Shown here in pieces: positions 34,412 through 42,619 of a stretch of 64,000 bases of DNA. Both the position numbers and the translations under genes were made by a program. The first letter of the stretch is position 1. The number at the start of each line of letters is the position of its first letter. Below the pieces are notes generated by a model that was not told the DNA's origin, did not search any database, and saw only the letters and a list, made by a program, of their open reading frames with translations. The stretch comes from an uncultured bacterium (GTDB taxonomy: Bacteria; Cyanobacteriota; Vampirovibrionia; Gastranaerophilales; Gastranaerophilaceae), in the NCBI GenBank assembly GCA_949292175.1, contig CASEYJ010000012.1, positions 1 through 64,000 of the forward strand, written 5' to 3'.

Positions 34412-34807
34412 CTAGTAAATATAGCAAAGAACTTCTCCGCCGATATTTTCTTTACGAGCTTTTCTATCTGTTAACAAGCCTTTGCTTGTAGAAACAATAG
34501 CAACACCCAATCCACCTAAAACTTTAGGAAGATTTTTAGCCTTGCAATAGTTTCTCAAACCAGGTCTAGAAATTCTTTCCAATTTAGATATTACAGGTTT
34601 TCTTCTTTCATCATATTTCAAAGTAATAACTAGAACTTTGAATTTACCAACTTCTTTAACTTCGTAATCAGCAATAAAACCTTCAGATTTTAATAACTTT
34701 GCTAATTCAATTTTCAATTTAGAAGCAGGAATTTCAACAGTTTCGTGAGAAACCATATTAGCATTTCTGATTCTTGTTAGCATATCTGCTATAGGATCTG
34801 TATTCAT
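34412..34807 (-). CDS. rpsH: 30S ribosomal protein S8
   Basis: A 131-residue primary 16S rRNA binder. I start it at the ATG giving [20 protein letters not shown], the universal S8 N-terminus, rather than 25 codons upstream; AAGGA lies before it. The C-terminus [27 protein letters not shown] is standard. In E. coli S8 represses the spc operon; here a structured spacer lies directly upstream of its gene. Confidence 0.97.
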   Translation of the reverse strand: MNTDPIADMLTRIRNANMVSHETVEIPASKLKIELAKLLKSEGFIADYEVKEVGKFKVLVITLKYDERRKPVISKLERISRPGLRNYCKAKNLPKVLGGLGVAIVSTSKGLLTDRKARKENIGGEVLCYIY

Positions 34808-34967
34808 ATCATAATTCCTTATTTTTATGTCGAATATCTCGACGCTACTTACCAATTTTTTGAGATGGTTTGACAATGTCACCTTTCTCAGTTAACGGCA
34901 GTTTAGCAAAACCATTCTGGCCTAAAAACTGCCTGCGCAATATAAAATATTGCCTCGTTAAAGCCAA
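34808..34967 (-). other. rpsN-rpsH spacer, strongly structured
   Basis: 160 bases with three hairpins on the minus strand: CAATAT/ATATTG near 34940-34957, GGCAGTTT/AAACTGCC (34897-34904 with 34926-34933, inner GCC/GGT), and GTCGA/TCGAC just before the rpsH ribosome site. No frame of its own. Confidence 0.45.
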
Positions 34968-35174
34968 CTACCAGCTAGCTTTAGTAACACCAGGTAATAA
35001 ACCTTGGTGAGCCATTTTACGAAGACAAATTCTGCACAGACCGAAGTCTCTGTGGTAACCGTGAGGTCTGCCGCAGATGCTGCATCTGTTGTGAAGCCTT
35101 ACTTTAGGATATTTTCCTGCTGCAACAAGTGCTTCTCTTTTCAGTTCTTTGTCTATCATCGCTTTTTTAGCCAT
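34968..35174 (-). CDS. rpsN: 30S ribosomal protein S14, zinc-binding type
   Basis: 68 residues, the short form (usual 61) with two CxxC pairs (CSIC and CRIC around [12 protein letters not shown]) that bind zinc. The end [12 protein letters not shown] is standard. Having the zinc form inside the spc cluster is the usual ancestral arrangement. Strong AAAGGAG site. Confidence 0.97.
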   Translation of the reverse strand: MAKKAMIDKELKREALVAAGKYPKVRLHNRCSICGRPHGYHRDFGLCRICLRKMAHQGLLPGVTKASW

Positions 35175-35270
35175 GAATTATCTCCTTTGTTTTTGTTTAA
35201 AATTTTTACTTAGTATTTAGCTTCGAAGCTAACTCTCTTCAAGTAAATGAAGAGAATTCGCATCGGAGAT

Positions 35271-35828
35271 CTATTTGTTCATCCCTTTGAAAGGCATACC
35301 CAATAATTTCAACAATTCTCTTGCTTCATCATCAGTTTGAGCAGTTGTAATAATTGAAATATTCATACCTTTAACAAGATCAACTTCTTCATAAGTGATT
35401 TCAGGGAACAAAGCTTGTTCTTTCAAACCTAAAGTATAGTTACCACGGCCATCAAAAGATTTAGCACTGATACCTCTGAAGTCACGGATACGAGGGAATA
35501 CAACGCAGATTAACTTTTGCAAGAAATCATACATTCTTTCGCCTCTAAGTGTTGCCATAGCACCAACCGGCATACCTTCTCTCAATTTGTAAGAAGCGAT
35601 TGATTTTTTAGCTTTAGTAACAACACATTTTTGACCTGCAATTTTTGTCAATTGAGCTTCGATAGCTTCAGCTATTTTAGAGTTGTGAGATGCTTCACCT
35701 ACACCCATATTGATTACGATTTTATGAAGTTTAGGGATTTGCATATCATTCTTATAGCCAAATTTTTCTTTCAAAGCTGATCTGACTTCGTCATAATATT
35801 TATTTTTTAAACTTTCAGTTTTTGTCAT
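35271..35828 (-). CDS. rplE: 50S ribosomal protein L5
   Basis: A 185-residue 5S rRNA binder; [53 protein letters not shown] and [18 protein letters not shown] are all standard. Followed by a 96-base spacer with two perfect hairpins (35217-35232 and 35235-35254) before rpsN. Confidence 0.97.
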   Translation of the reverse strand: MTKTESLKNKYYDEVRSALKEKFGYKNDMQIPKLHKIVINMGVGEASHNSKIAEAIEAQLTKIAGQKCVVTKAKKSIASYKLREGMPVGAMATLRGERMYDFLQKLICVVFPRIRDFRGISAKSFDGRGNYTLGLKEQALFPEITYEEVDLVKGMNISIITTAQTDDEARELLKLLGMPFKGMNK

Positions 35829-35888
35829 TTTCGTATTTCCTTACTTCTAGCGAATGTATATGTTTATGCTTATTGTATCACAAAAACC

Positions 35889-36227
35889 TTACACATCCAA
35901 TTGTTCACCACATTTTTTACAAACACGAACTTTTTTGCCATCAACAACAGCGTGTTTGATCCTTGTCGGTTTTTCGCAAGCCGGACATACAACCATAACT
36001 TTAGATGAATCCAAAGGAGCTTCAAGTTTAATCAAACCACCTTGAATACCAGCCATAGGTTGAGGCTTTTGAGCCTTAGTCACCATGTTTGCGCCTTCAA
36101 CAATTACTGTTGAATCTTTCGGATTAGTTTTCTTAACGTTACCGATTTTTCCTTTATCTTTGCCTGCTGTTACGATAACTCTGTCACCGGTTTTTACATG
36201 CAAGCTTTTTTTCTTATCATCTGCCAT
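35889..36227 (-). CDS. rplX: 50S ribosomal protein L24
   Basis: 112 residues with the KOW motif KTGDRVIVTAGKDKGKIG and a C-terminal extension holding two CxxC pairs (CPACEKP and CKKCGEQ), a putative zinc ribbon found in some but not all L24 proteins. Initiates large-subunit assembly. Confidence 0.95.
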   Translation of the reverse strand: MADDKKKSLHVKTGDRVIVTAGKDKGKIGNVKKTNPKDSTVIVEGANMVTKAQKPQPMAGIQGGLIKLEAPLDSSKVMVVCPACEKPTRIKHAVVDGKKVRVCKKCGEQLDV

Positions 36228-36300
36228 TTTTTTATCCTTTATTTTTATTATTGCTTGAACTCAATCGACCTTTTGTTCGGGTCCCGGGATTTAACATCCA

Positions 36301-36669
36301 CTAAATAACTTCCGGTGCAAGAGATACGATCTTCATGTAACCTTTATCTCTTAATTCGCGGGCTACTGGTCCGAAAACACGAGTTCCGCGAGGGTTGCCG
36401 TCTTTGTTAATGATTACAGCTGCGTTTTCGTCAAATCTGATAACTGATCCGTCAGCACGTTTGATGTCAGCTTTTGTTCTTACAACAACGGCTCTTACAA
36501 CTTCAGATTTTTTAACAGCTTGGTTAGGAGTTGCATCCTTAACTGTTGCAACTATTTCATCACCAACAGCTGCAAATTTTTTATTTGAGCTGCCCATAAC
36601 ACGGATACATAACAATTGTTTTGCACCTGTATTATCAGCGACTTCTAGTCTTGTTTCTTGTTGTATCAT
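36301..36669 (-). CDS. rplN: 50S ribosomal protein L14
   Basis: 122 residues from the ATG giving [18 protein letters not shown], the universal N-terminus; a longer in-frame extension upstream has no counterpart in the family. The end [23 protein letters not shown] is standard. Spacer before it holds two perfect hairpins (36746-36762 and 36705-36722). Confidence 0.96.
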   Translation of the reverse strand: MIQQETRLEVADNTGAKQLLCIRVMGSSNKKFAAVGDEIVATVKDATPNQAVKKSEVVRAVVVRTKADIKRADGSVIRFDENAAVIINKDGNPRGTRVFGPVARELRDKGYMKIVSLAPEVI

Positions 36670-36792
36670 TGTTCTTTTCCTTATTTTTACTACTTTTGAC
36701 CTCTCATTACTCAATGGTAATGTTGTCTTTTATATCTATCCTAAACCTGAGATTCACTCAGGGATTATTGATAAGCACGCAAATTTTAAATA

Positions 36793-37038
36793 TTAACGAG
36801 CTTTTTCAACAACTTCCAACAAAGCCCAACGTTTGTCACCTGATAAAGGTCTTGATTCAATAATTCTTACTGTATCGCCTACGTTACAAACGTTTTGTTC
36901 ATCGTGAGCTTTATAGTGTTTGTTAGATTCAATAATCTTTTTATATTTTGGATGTGGTTCATAATCAGCAACTTTAACAACAATTGTCTTGTCCATTTTG
37001 TTGCTTACTACTATTCCTTGTTTTTCTTTCTTAGGCAT
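36793..37038 (-). CDS. rpsQ: 30S ribosomal protein S17
   Basis: 81 residues; [22 protein letters not shown] and [23 protein letters not shown] are the S17 signature. Starts inside the end of rpmC (8-base overlap), so translation is probably coupled. Confidence 0.97.
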   Translation of the reverse strand: MPKKEKQGIVVSNKMDKTIVVKVADYEPHPKYKKIIESNKHYKAHDEQNVCNVGDTVRIIESRPLSGDKRWALLEVVEKAR

Positions 37039-37246
37039 TTTGTACCTCCGCTTGGCTAAGTGCCTCTTTTTCTTTTATAACAGTTTTAGCTTGAGCTATT
37101 AAGCGCTTTGTTTTAGACACAAGAGCTGTGTTTTCCAACTTGTGAGTAGCTAGCTGCATTTTGCAATCTAACAATTGCTTCTTCCACTCAAGAATTGCAC
37201 TTTTTAACTCTTCAACTGATTTTTCGCGCATTTCAGATAATTTCAT
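37031..37246 (-). CDS. rpmC: 50S ribosomal protein L29
   Basis: 71-residue two-helix protein at the peptide exit tunnel: [20 protein letters not shown] and [19 protein letters not shown]. Slightly longer than usual at the C-terminus ([14 protein letters not shown]). Fourteen bases after rplP. Confidence 0.95.
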   Translation of the reverse strand: MKLSEMREKSVEELKSAILEWKKQLLDCKMQLATHKLENTALVSKTKRLIAQAKTVIKEKEALSQAEVQNA

Positions 37247-37259
37247 TTTTATTTTCCTT

Positions 37260-37682
37260 TTACTTTGCTTCTAATTTAGCCTTTTCTACAACTTTAACTT
37301 TAATAGGTAATTTTTGAGCAGCTAATTCCAAAGCGTTTACTGCTACACTTCTATCAAAGTATTCAAGTTCAAAAAGAATTCTGTTCGGTTTAACAACCGC
37401 AACCCAGTATTCCAAGTTACCTTTACCTGAACCCATACGAGTTTCAGCAGGTTTTGCTGTAATTGGTTTATCTGGGAATATCTTAATCCAAACGTTACCG
37501 CCACGTTTGATTTCACGAGTCATTGCACGACGTGCAGCCTCGATTTGACGGCTGGTAATCCAACCAGGTTCCAAGGCTTGTAATGCGTAAGAACCGAATT
37601 CAAGTTTAGTACCTCTTGTTTCATGTCCTTTCATTCTGCCTTTCATCATTTTGCGGTATTTAGTTTTTTTAGGCTGTAACAT
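37260..37682 (-). CDS. rplP: 50S ribosomal protein L16
   Basis: 140 residues; [20 protein letters not shown], the [20 protein letters not shown] segment and [20 protein letters not shown] are standard. L16 lines the A site of the large subunit. Confidence 0.97.
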   Translation of the reverse strand: MLQPKKTKYRKMMKGRMKGHETRGTKLEFGSYALQALEPGWITSRQIEAARRAMTREIKRGGNVWIKIFPDKPITAKPAETRMGSGKGNLEYWVAVVKPNRILFELEYFDRSVAVNALELAAQKLPIKVKVVEKAKLEAK

Positions 37683-37724
37683 TTTATTTGCTCCTGTTAA
37701 TTATTTTTACTTAATTTTAACTAA

Positions 37725-38456
37725 TTAGCCTTCAGTAGTTTCGATGGCTCTTCTTCTTGGACGACGTCCGCCCTTTTCAGAACCTTCTTTACCTGACTTA
37801 GCTTTAATATTTTGGTCAGCTTTTTCGCCTGGCATCAAGTTGCCTTTGAAAATCCAAACCTTAACACCGATTTTACCCATGATTGTATCTGCTTCGGTAA
37901 AACCATAATCAACGTCAGCTCTAAGAGTTTGAAGAGGAATTCTTCCTTCTTTTGCCCACTCAGAACGAGCGATTTCTGCACCGCCCAAACGTCCTGATAC
38001 CATAACTTTGATACCTTGAACGCCTGATCTCATTGTACGTTGCATCTGTTGTTTCATTGCTCTTCTGAAAGCAACACGTTTTTCAAGTTGTTGAGCAATA
38101 TTTTCAGCAGCAAGTTGAGCATCAGCATCGATTCTTGCAACTTCAACAACATTAATGATAACAGGTTTGCCGATGTATTTAGAAACTTCTTGTCTTAATT
38201 CGTCAATACCTTGTCCACCACGACCAACTACAATACCTGGTTTTGCGGTTACAACTGTTATTGTTGTATTTTGAGCTTTTCTTGAAATTAATATTTTTGA
38301 TACGCCAGCTGCGTATAATTTTTTCTTAATAAATTTTCTGATTGTATCATCTTCTTTGACGAAAGTACGATATTCTTTAAACTTAGCATACCATGTGCTT
38401 GCCCAAGCTTGAATAATACCTACTCTAAATCCGGTTGGATGTGTTTTTTGTCCCAT
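37725..38456 (-). CDS. rpsC: 30S ribosomal protein S3
   Basis: 243 residues with KH domain ([38 protein letters not shown]) and [20 protein letters not shown]. The last about 30 residues are a basic, lineage-specific tail. mRNA entry-channel protein. Confidence 0.97.
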   Translation of the reverse strand: MGQKTHPTGFRVGIIQAWASTWYAKFKEYRTFVKEDDTIRKFIKKKLYAAGVSKILISRKAQNTTITVVTAKPGIVVGRGGQGIDELRQEVSKYIGKPVIINVVEVARIDADAQLAAENIAQQLEKRVAFRRAMKQQMQRTMRSGVQGIKVMVSGRLGGAEIARSEWAKEGRIPLQTLRADVDYGFTEADTIMGKIGVKVWIFKGNLMPGEKADQNIKAKSGKEGSEKGGRRPRRRAIETTEG

Positions 38457-38480
38457 TTTTTATACCTTTATTTTTACCTT

Positions 38481-38816
38481 CTATTTATTATCACTAACTT
38501 TTAATGTAAGATGTGACGTACGTTTTAGTCTCTTATAGATTCGACCTTGTGCTCTTGGTTTACCACGTCTATAAGTTTGGCTTTCATCAGCATAAATTTC
38601 AGAAATCTTCAATGCTTCAGGTGATACGCCAAATTTTTCCTGAGCGTTTGCAACAGCAGCTTTCAAGTTCTTCTCAACTACTCTTGCTGCAAAATAAGGC
38701 ATAAAACGTAACATATCTTGAGCTTCAAGAACCTTTTTGCCGCGAACTTCGTTAATTACGCGACGCAATTTTCTTGCTGTCATTTTTATATCTGTTTGTT
38801 TTGCTTTAGCTTCCAT
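38481..38816 (-). CDS. rplV: 50S ribosomal protein L22
   Basis: 111 residues; the tunnel-lining hairpin region GKPRAQGRIYKRLKRTSHL matches the conserved GRxxxIxKRTSH-type end, and KMTARKLRRVINEVRGKKV is typical of the N-terminus. Confidence 0.96.
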   Translation of the reverse strand: MEAKAKQTDIKMTARKLRRVINEVRGKKVLEAQDMLRFMPYFAARVVEKNLKAAVANAQEKFGVSPEALKISEIYADESQTYRRGKPRAQGRIYKRLKRTSHLTLKVSDNK

Positions 38817-38875
38817 TTTTTTATTCCTTATATCTTATTAGTTGTCTCTTTTGGCTAATAATTAATTGCCAACGA

Positions 38876-39157
38876 CTATTTTACTTTTGCAGTTTTAGCT
38901 GAACCTGCATGACCTTTATACAATCTTGTAGGTGCAAACTCACCTAACTTATGTCCAATCATTTGCTCTGTTACATAAACTGGTACATGAGTCTTACCAT
39001 TGTGAACGGCGATTGTGTGACCTAACATATCAGGTACAATCATTGATGCTCTTGACCAAGTTTTTATTACTTTCTTTTCTGAACTAGCATTCATTTTAGC
39101 AATTTTTTGTTGTAGAGCTTCTTCTACGTATGGACCTTTTTTTAATGAACGTGCCAT
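38876..39157 (-). CDS. rpsS: 30S ribosomal protein S19
   Basis: 93 residues; [37 protein letters not shown] and [16 protein letters not shown] are the family signature. Small-subunit head protein. Confidence 0.97.
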   Translation of the reverse strand: MARSLKKGPYVEEALQQKIAKMNASSEKKVIKTWSRASMIVPDMLGHTIAVHNGKTHVPVYVTEQMIGHKLGEFAPTRLYKGHAGSAKTAKVK

Positions 39158-39250
39158 TAATATTTTCTCCTTTTGGTTTTTTGTCTTAATTATCGCTCTT
39201 AGCGATGTTGAGGGAACTCAGCTGGCTGCCGAATTCCCTTCGGCTACGCG
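39158..39250 (-). other. rplB-rpsS spacer with two hairpins
   Basis: 93 bases, GC-richer than its surroundings. ATCGCT/AGCGAT (39192-39206) and GGGAA/TTCCC (39212-39238, 17-base loop) can pair. No T-run, so not a terminator. Confidence 0.45.
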
Positions 39251-40081
39251 TTATTTACCTTTTCTTCTTCTAACGATTAATCTATCAGAAGCCTTACCGG
39301 ATTTTCTTGTCTTATAACCAAGAGCCGGTTTACCCCAAGGTGTTTTAGGGTGTCCGCCAGGACCGGTTTTACCTTCACCACCACCGTGAGGGTGATCGCA
39401 AGGGTTCATTGTTACACCACGAACTGTCGGCCTGATTCCTAGGTAACGTTTTCTACCTGCCTTACCCCATGATAAGTTTTTGTATTCAGAGTTACCAAGA
39501 ACACCAATTGTTGCCATACATTCTTTTCTTACCATTCTCATTTCTGAAGATGGAAGTTTGATTGTAACATAATTGCCTTCTTTAGCCATTACTTGAGCTG
39601 CATTACCTGCTGCTCTTACCATAACTCCGCCACGACCAGGGTTTAGTTCTACGTTGTGAACCATTGTACCTAACGGAATTAATTCTAGCGGAATAGCGTT
39701 TCCTGTTTGAACAGGAGCTTCTGGACCGCTTATTATTGTATCTCCAACATTCAAACCTTCTGGAGTCAAGATATATCTCTTTTCACCATCTGCGTAGAAT
39801 ACTAATGAGATTCTTACGTTTCTGTTTGGATCGTATTCAACAGTCTTAACTACTGCTGGAACGCCAAATTTTTCTCTTTTGAAATCGATTACACGGTAAG
39901 CTCTTTTTACACCGCCACCTTTATGACGACATGTGATTCTACCTGTATTATTTCTACCTGCTGTTTTTTTCAATTTTTTCAACAGTGATTTTTCTGGTGT
40001 TGAAGTAGTGATTTCTTGGTAATCACTCTTTACCATACCTCTTTGACCCGGAGATGTCGGATTAATTTTTCTAGTTGCCAT
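39251..40081 (-). CDS. rplB: 50S ribosomal protein L2
   Basis: 276 residues; [40 protein letters not shown] and the peptidyl-transferase-proximal motif [18 protein letters not shown] (with the conserved His) are intact. AAAGGAG site. Confidence 0.98.
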   Translation of the reverse strand: MATRKINPTSPGQRGMVKSDYQEITTSTPEKSLLKKLKKTAGRNNTGRITCRHKGGGVKRAYRVIDFKREKFGVPAVVKTVEYDPNRNVRISLVFYADGEKRYILTPEGLNVGDTIISGPEAPVQTGNAIPLELIPLGTMVHNVELNPGRGGVMVRAAGNAAQVMAKEGNYVTIKLPSSEMRMVRKECMATIGVLGNSEYKNLSWGKAGRKRYLGIRPTVRGVTMNPCDHPHGGGEGKTGPGGHPKTPWGKPALGYKTRKSGKASDRLIVRRRKGK

Positions 40082-40165
40082 TATTTTTCTCCTTTGTTTG
40101 GCTTTTTATCTAACTCGTGGGACCTATGCCTTACGCCCCTATTCCAGCTTCGTGCTTTTTATTGA

Positions 40166-40474
40166 TTATGCACCAGCTAGTTCTTCAATCGGATCACCTT
40201 CGATAGTCACGATTGCTTTCTTAGAGCTGTCAGTTCTGCCGAATTTATATCCCATTCTTTTTGCGTGAGATGGCATATATACAGTGTTTACACTCTTAAC
40301 TTTTCTTCCTGGAAAAGCTAATTCAACAGCTTTTGCGATGTCAACTTTTGTTGCGTCTTTGCGAACTTCAAAAGTATATTGACCTTCAGCCTGAGCAGCT
40401 ACTGATTTTTCTGTAATTAAAGGTTTTTTAATTACGTCATATAACTTTTCTGTATTTGTTCTTTCTTTACTCAT
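40166..40474 (-). CDS. rplW: 50S ribosomal protein L23
   Basis: 102 residues; YDVIKKPLITEKSVAAQAEG, TFEVRKDATKVDIAKAVELA and VKSVNTVYMPSHAKRMG are standard. Docking site for trigger factor and SRP at the tunnel exit. Spacer to rplB is 84 bases. Confidence 0.96.
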   Translation of the reverse strand: MSKERTNTEKLYDVIKKPLITEKSVAAQAEGQYTFEVRKDATKVDIAKAVELAFPGRKVKSVNTVYMPSHAKRMGYKFGRTDSSKKAIVTIEGDPIEELAGA

Positions 40475-40508
40475 TTTTTTTATTCCTTTTAATTAATTGG
40501 GTTTCAAC

Positions 40509-41138
40509 TTACTTGCTTAATCTTTCAGTAATTTCATTTACAGCTGATTCTGTGATAACTACGCTGTCAGCTTCAAGCAAATCTTTTACGTTCAAGTTTA
40601 CAGGAAGTAACAATTTTACTGAAGGAATATTTCTTGCAGCCAATTCCAAGTGTTGATTTTCAGCAGCACGGAAATCTGCTACGATAAGAACTTTTCCATT
40701 TAAGTTTAATGATTTCAAAGTTGAAGCCATTAATTTTGTTTTAGGTTCAGTAATTGCAGAAAAATCTTTTACAATTACCAATTGTTCTTCTCTTGAAGAC
40801 AATGCAGATTTTAAAGCCAATTTTCTAGCTTTTTGAGGCATAGAGAAAGAGAAATCTCTTGGTTTTGGACCAAATACTACGCCACCACCTGCAAACAATG
40901 GAGAACGAAGAGAACCAGCTCTTGCTCTACCTGTACCTTTTTGTTTCCAAGGTTTTTTACCTCCACCAGAAACTTCAGCTCTTGTTTTAGCACAAGCTGA
41001 ACCTTGGCGAGCATTATTTAATTGTCTTCTCAATGCTAAGTGCATTACATGTAAATTAGGTTCTACACCGAAAACACTTTTTTCTAATGTAATTTCGCCT
41101 AATTTTTCACCATTTGAACTTAATATTTCTTTTGACAT
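40509..41138 (-). CDS. rplD: 50S ribosomal protein L4
   Basis: 209 residues; RRQLNNARQGSACAKTRAEV, GGGKKPWKQKGTGRARAGS and PLFAGGGVVFGPKPRDFS (the extended tunnel loop) are present. In proteobacteria L4 represses its own operon through the S10 leader; whether that operates here is unknown. Confidence 0.97.
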   Translation of the reverse strand: MSKEILSSNGEKLGEITLEKSVFGVEPNLHVMHLALRRQLNNARQGSACAKTRAEVSGGGKKPWKQKGTGRARAGSLRSPLFAGGGVVFGPKPRDFSFSMPQKARKLALKSALSSREEQLVIVKDFSAITEPKTKLMASTLKSLNLNGKVLIVADFRAAENQHLELAARNIPSVKLLLPVNLNVKDLLEADSVVITESAVNEITERLSK

Positions 41139-41244
41139 TTTAGTTTTCCTTTATTTCTTCTACTGCCTATTACCCCTTTCGGCTTAACCGTTTTATATGG
41201 CAACTCGGGATTTTTAAAACTTTACTGTTTTTGTATTTTACCGA
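41139..41244 (-). other. rplC-rplD spacer
   Basis: 106 bases. On the minus strand it holds AACGGTTAAGCCG-like paired bases followed by AAAGGGGTAATAGGC; no clear hairpin of more than five pairs and no frame. Confidence 0.35.
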
Positions 41245-41880
41245 TTAATTCCATTTAGTTCTTGTTGGAACTATTGTTACTAATCTACCTTCGCATCCTG
41301 GAACTGAACCTTTTACCAAGATCAAGTTCTTTTCAGCGTCAACTTTAACTAATTTCAATTTAGTAATAGTAACTCTTTCGTTACCCATGTTGCCAGCCAT
41401 TCTCTTACCTTTAATTACGCGGCTAGGAGTTGTACCAGCACCGATAGAACCAGGTTCTCTGTGGTTTTTAGAACCGTGACCCATAGGTCCTCTGCCGAAG
41501 TTCCATCTTTTTACAGTACCTTGGAAACCTTTACCGATTGATTTTCCTGTAACGTCAACTTTTTCTACGTTATCAAGAACTGACAATTCAATCTTGTCTC
41601 CAACTTTGTAATCCTGAGGATTATCAACTCTGAATTCTTGAAGATGTCTAAAGTTTTCAAGATTGTTCTTCTTTAAGTGACCAATTTGAGCTTTAGTCAA
41701 GTGTTTTTCTTTTGCTGCAATTGTACCAACTTGAATTGCGTTATAACCATCAGTTTCAACTGTTTTAACTTGAGTTACAACAATATCATCCACTTTGATA
41801 ACTGTTACAGGAATAGCCAAACCTTGTTCATCAAAAATTTGAGTCATTCCCAACTTTTTACCTATTACACCTAGTGTCAT
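41245..41880 (-). CDS. rplC: 50S ribosomal protein L3
   Basis: 211 residues; GVIGKKLGMTQIFDEQGLAI at the start, KGFQGTVKRWNFGRGPMGHG and HREPGSIGAGTTPSRVIKGK in the core. One of the assembly-initiating proteins. Confidence 0.97.
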   Translation of the reverse strand: MTLGVIGKKLGMTQIFDEQGLAIPVTVIKVDDIVVTQVKTVETDGYNAIQVGTIAAKEKHLTKAQIGHLKKNNLENFRHLQEFRVDNPQDYKVGDKIELSVLDNVEKVDVTGKSIGKGFQGTVKRWNFGRGPMGHGSKNHREPGSIGAGTTPSRVIKGKRMAGNMGNERVTITKLKLVKVDAEKNLILVKGSVPGCEGRLVTIVPTRTKWN

Positions 41881-42078
41881 ATTTTACCTTTCTAGCTCAC
41901 CGTACTTGGTGTGGACACATTCCACCCCGTTTCCGGTTTGCATTTTCACTTGCGAGCGCTACTTGCTGCCTTGTACTTTACCTCCGGGACTTTCACCCTC
42001 CACTACGAATGAGCGGGTAGTAGATCACATTATATGCATAATGCTTATTTAATTTTCAATTCTGACTAGTTTTTGAAA
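41881..42078 (-). other. 198-base structured rpsJ-rplC spacer
   Basis: The longest within-cluster gap apart from rpsH-rplF. On the minus strand it has TGGAGGGTGA (41993-42002) then AAAGTCCCGG, a GTGGA/TCCAC hairpin (about 41908-41925), and stretches richer in G than the genes around. It has no frame with a ribosome site. It could be a processing or autoregulatory site. Confidence 0.45.
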
Positions 42079-42396
42079 TTACAATTTAACTTCAATATCT
42101 ACACCAGCCGGTAAATCTAATCTACTTAACTCTTCAGTTGTCTGTTGAGTTGGTTCGTATATATCGATAATACGCTTGTGAGTTCTCATTTCAAAGTGTT
42201 CACGAGATTTTTTATCTACGTGTGGAGATCTCAAAACGCAATATATACGTCTTTTAGTAGGTAAAGGAATCGGGCCTGCAACTTTAGCGTCAGTTCTTTT
42301 TGCTGTTTCAACAATTTTGTCTGAAGATACATCAATCAATTTGTGATCATATGCTTTCAAACAAACTCTGATTCTTTGTCTTTTTGTGCTTGCCAT
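42079..42396 (-). CDS. rpsJ: 30S ribosomal protein S10
   Basis: 105 residues; [40 protein letters not shown] and [20 protein letters not shown] are standard. First gene of the cluster; also a NusB partner in antitermination. A consensus-like promoter lies about 120 bases upstream, leaving a leader that can form a GGGG/CCCC hairpin near 42436-42465. Confidence 0.97.
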   Translation of the reverse strand: MASTKRQRIRVCLKAYDHKLIDVSSDKIVETAKRTDAKVAGPIPLPTKRRIYCVLRSPHVDKKSREHFEMRTHKRIIDIYEPTQQTTEELSRLDLPAGVDIEVKL

Positions 42397-42525
42397 TTTT
42401 ATTCCTTTTCTTTTTTGTCATGTTATACACATCGGGGGTCTTCAAAAAGCCGCCCCTAAAGGCCTGCCTGGAACTAGCTTTCTGGATATATTTCGGACAT
42501 TAACTAAAATACTCCAAGCATATCA

Positions 42526-42554
42526 ATATTAGTATAAACACAAATGCCTGTCAA
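42526..42554 (-). promoter_or_regulatory. main promoter of the ribosomal protein cluster
   Basis: On the minus strand TTGACA, exactly 17 bases, TAATAT: a perfect -35 and five of six -10 bases. The start would be near 42519, leaving a leader of about 120 bases before rpsJ. Confidence 0.85.
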
Positions 42555-42619
42555 CTTGGTTTTTTGCTATTTGTTAAAGAATTGTTACATTAAAAACAAC
42601 TAAAATTTACACTATACTT

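Noticed and set aside
41881-42078. Possible group II intron or riboswitch in the rpsJ-rplC spacer (GGGTGAAAGTCCC looks like a known intron segment)
   Set aside because: Only about 198 bases, no domain V, no exon-binding sites and both flanking genes are intact; the resemblance is a single short hairpin.
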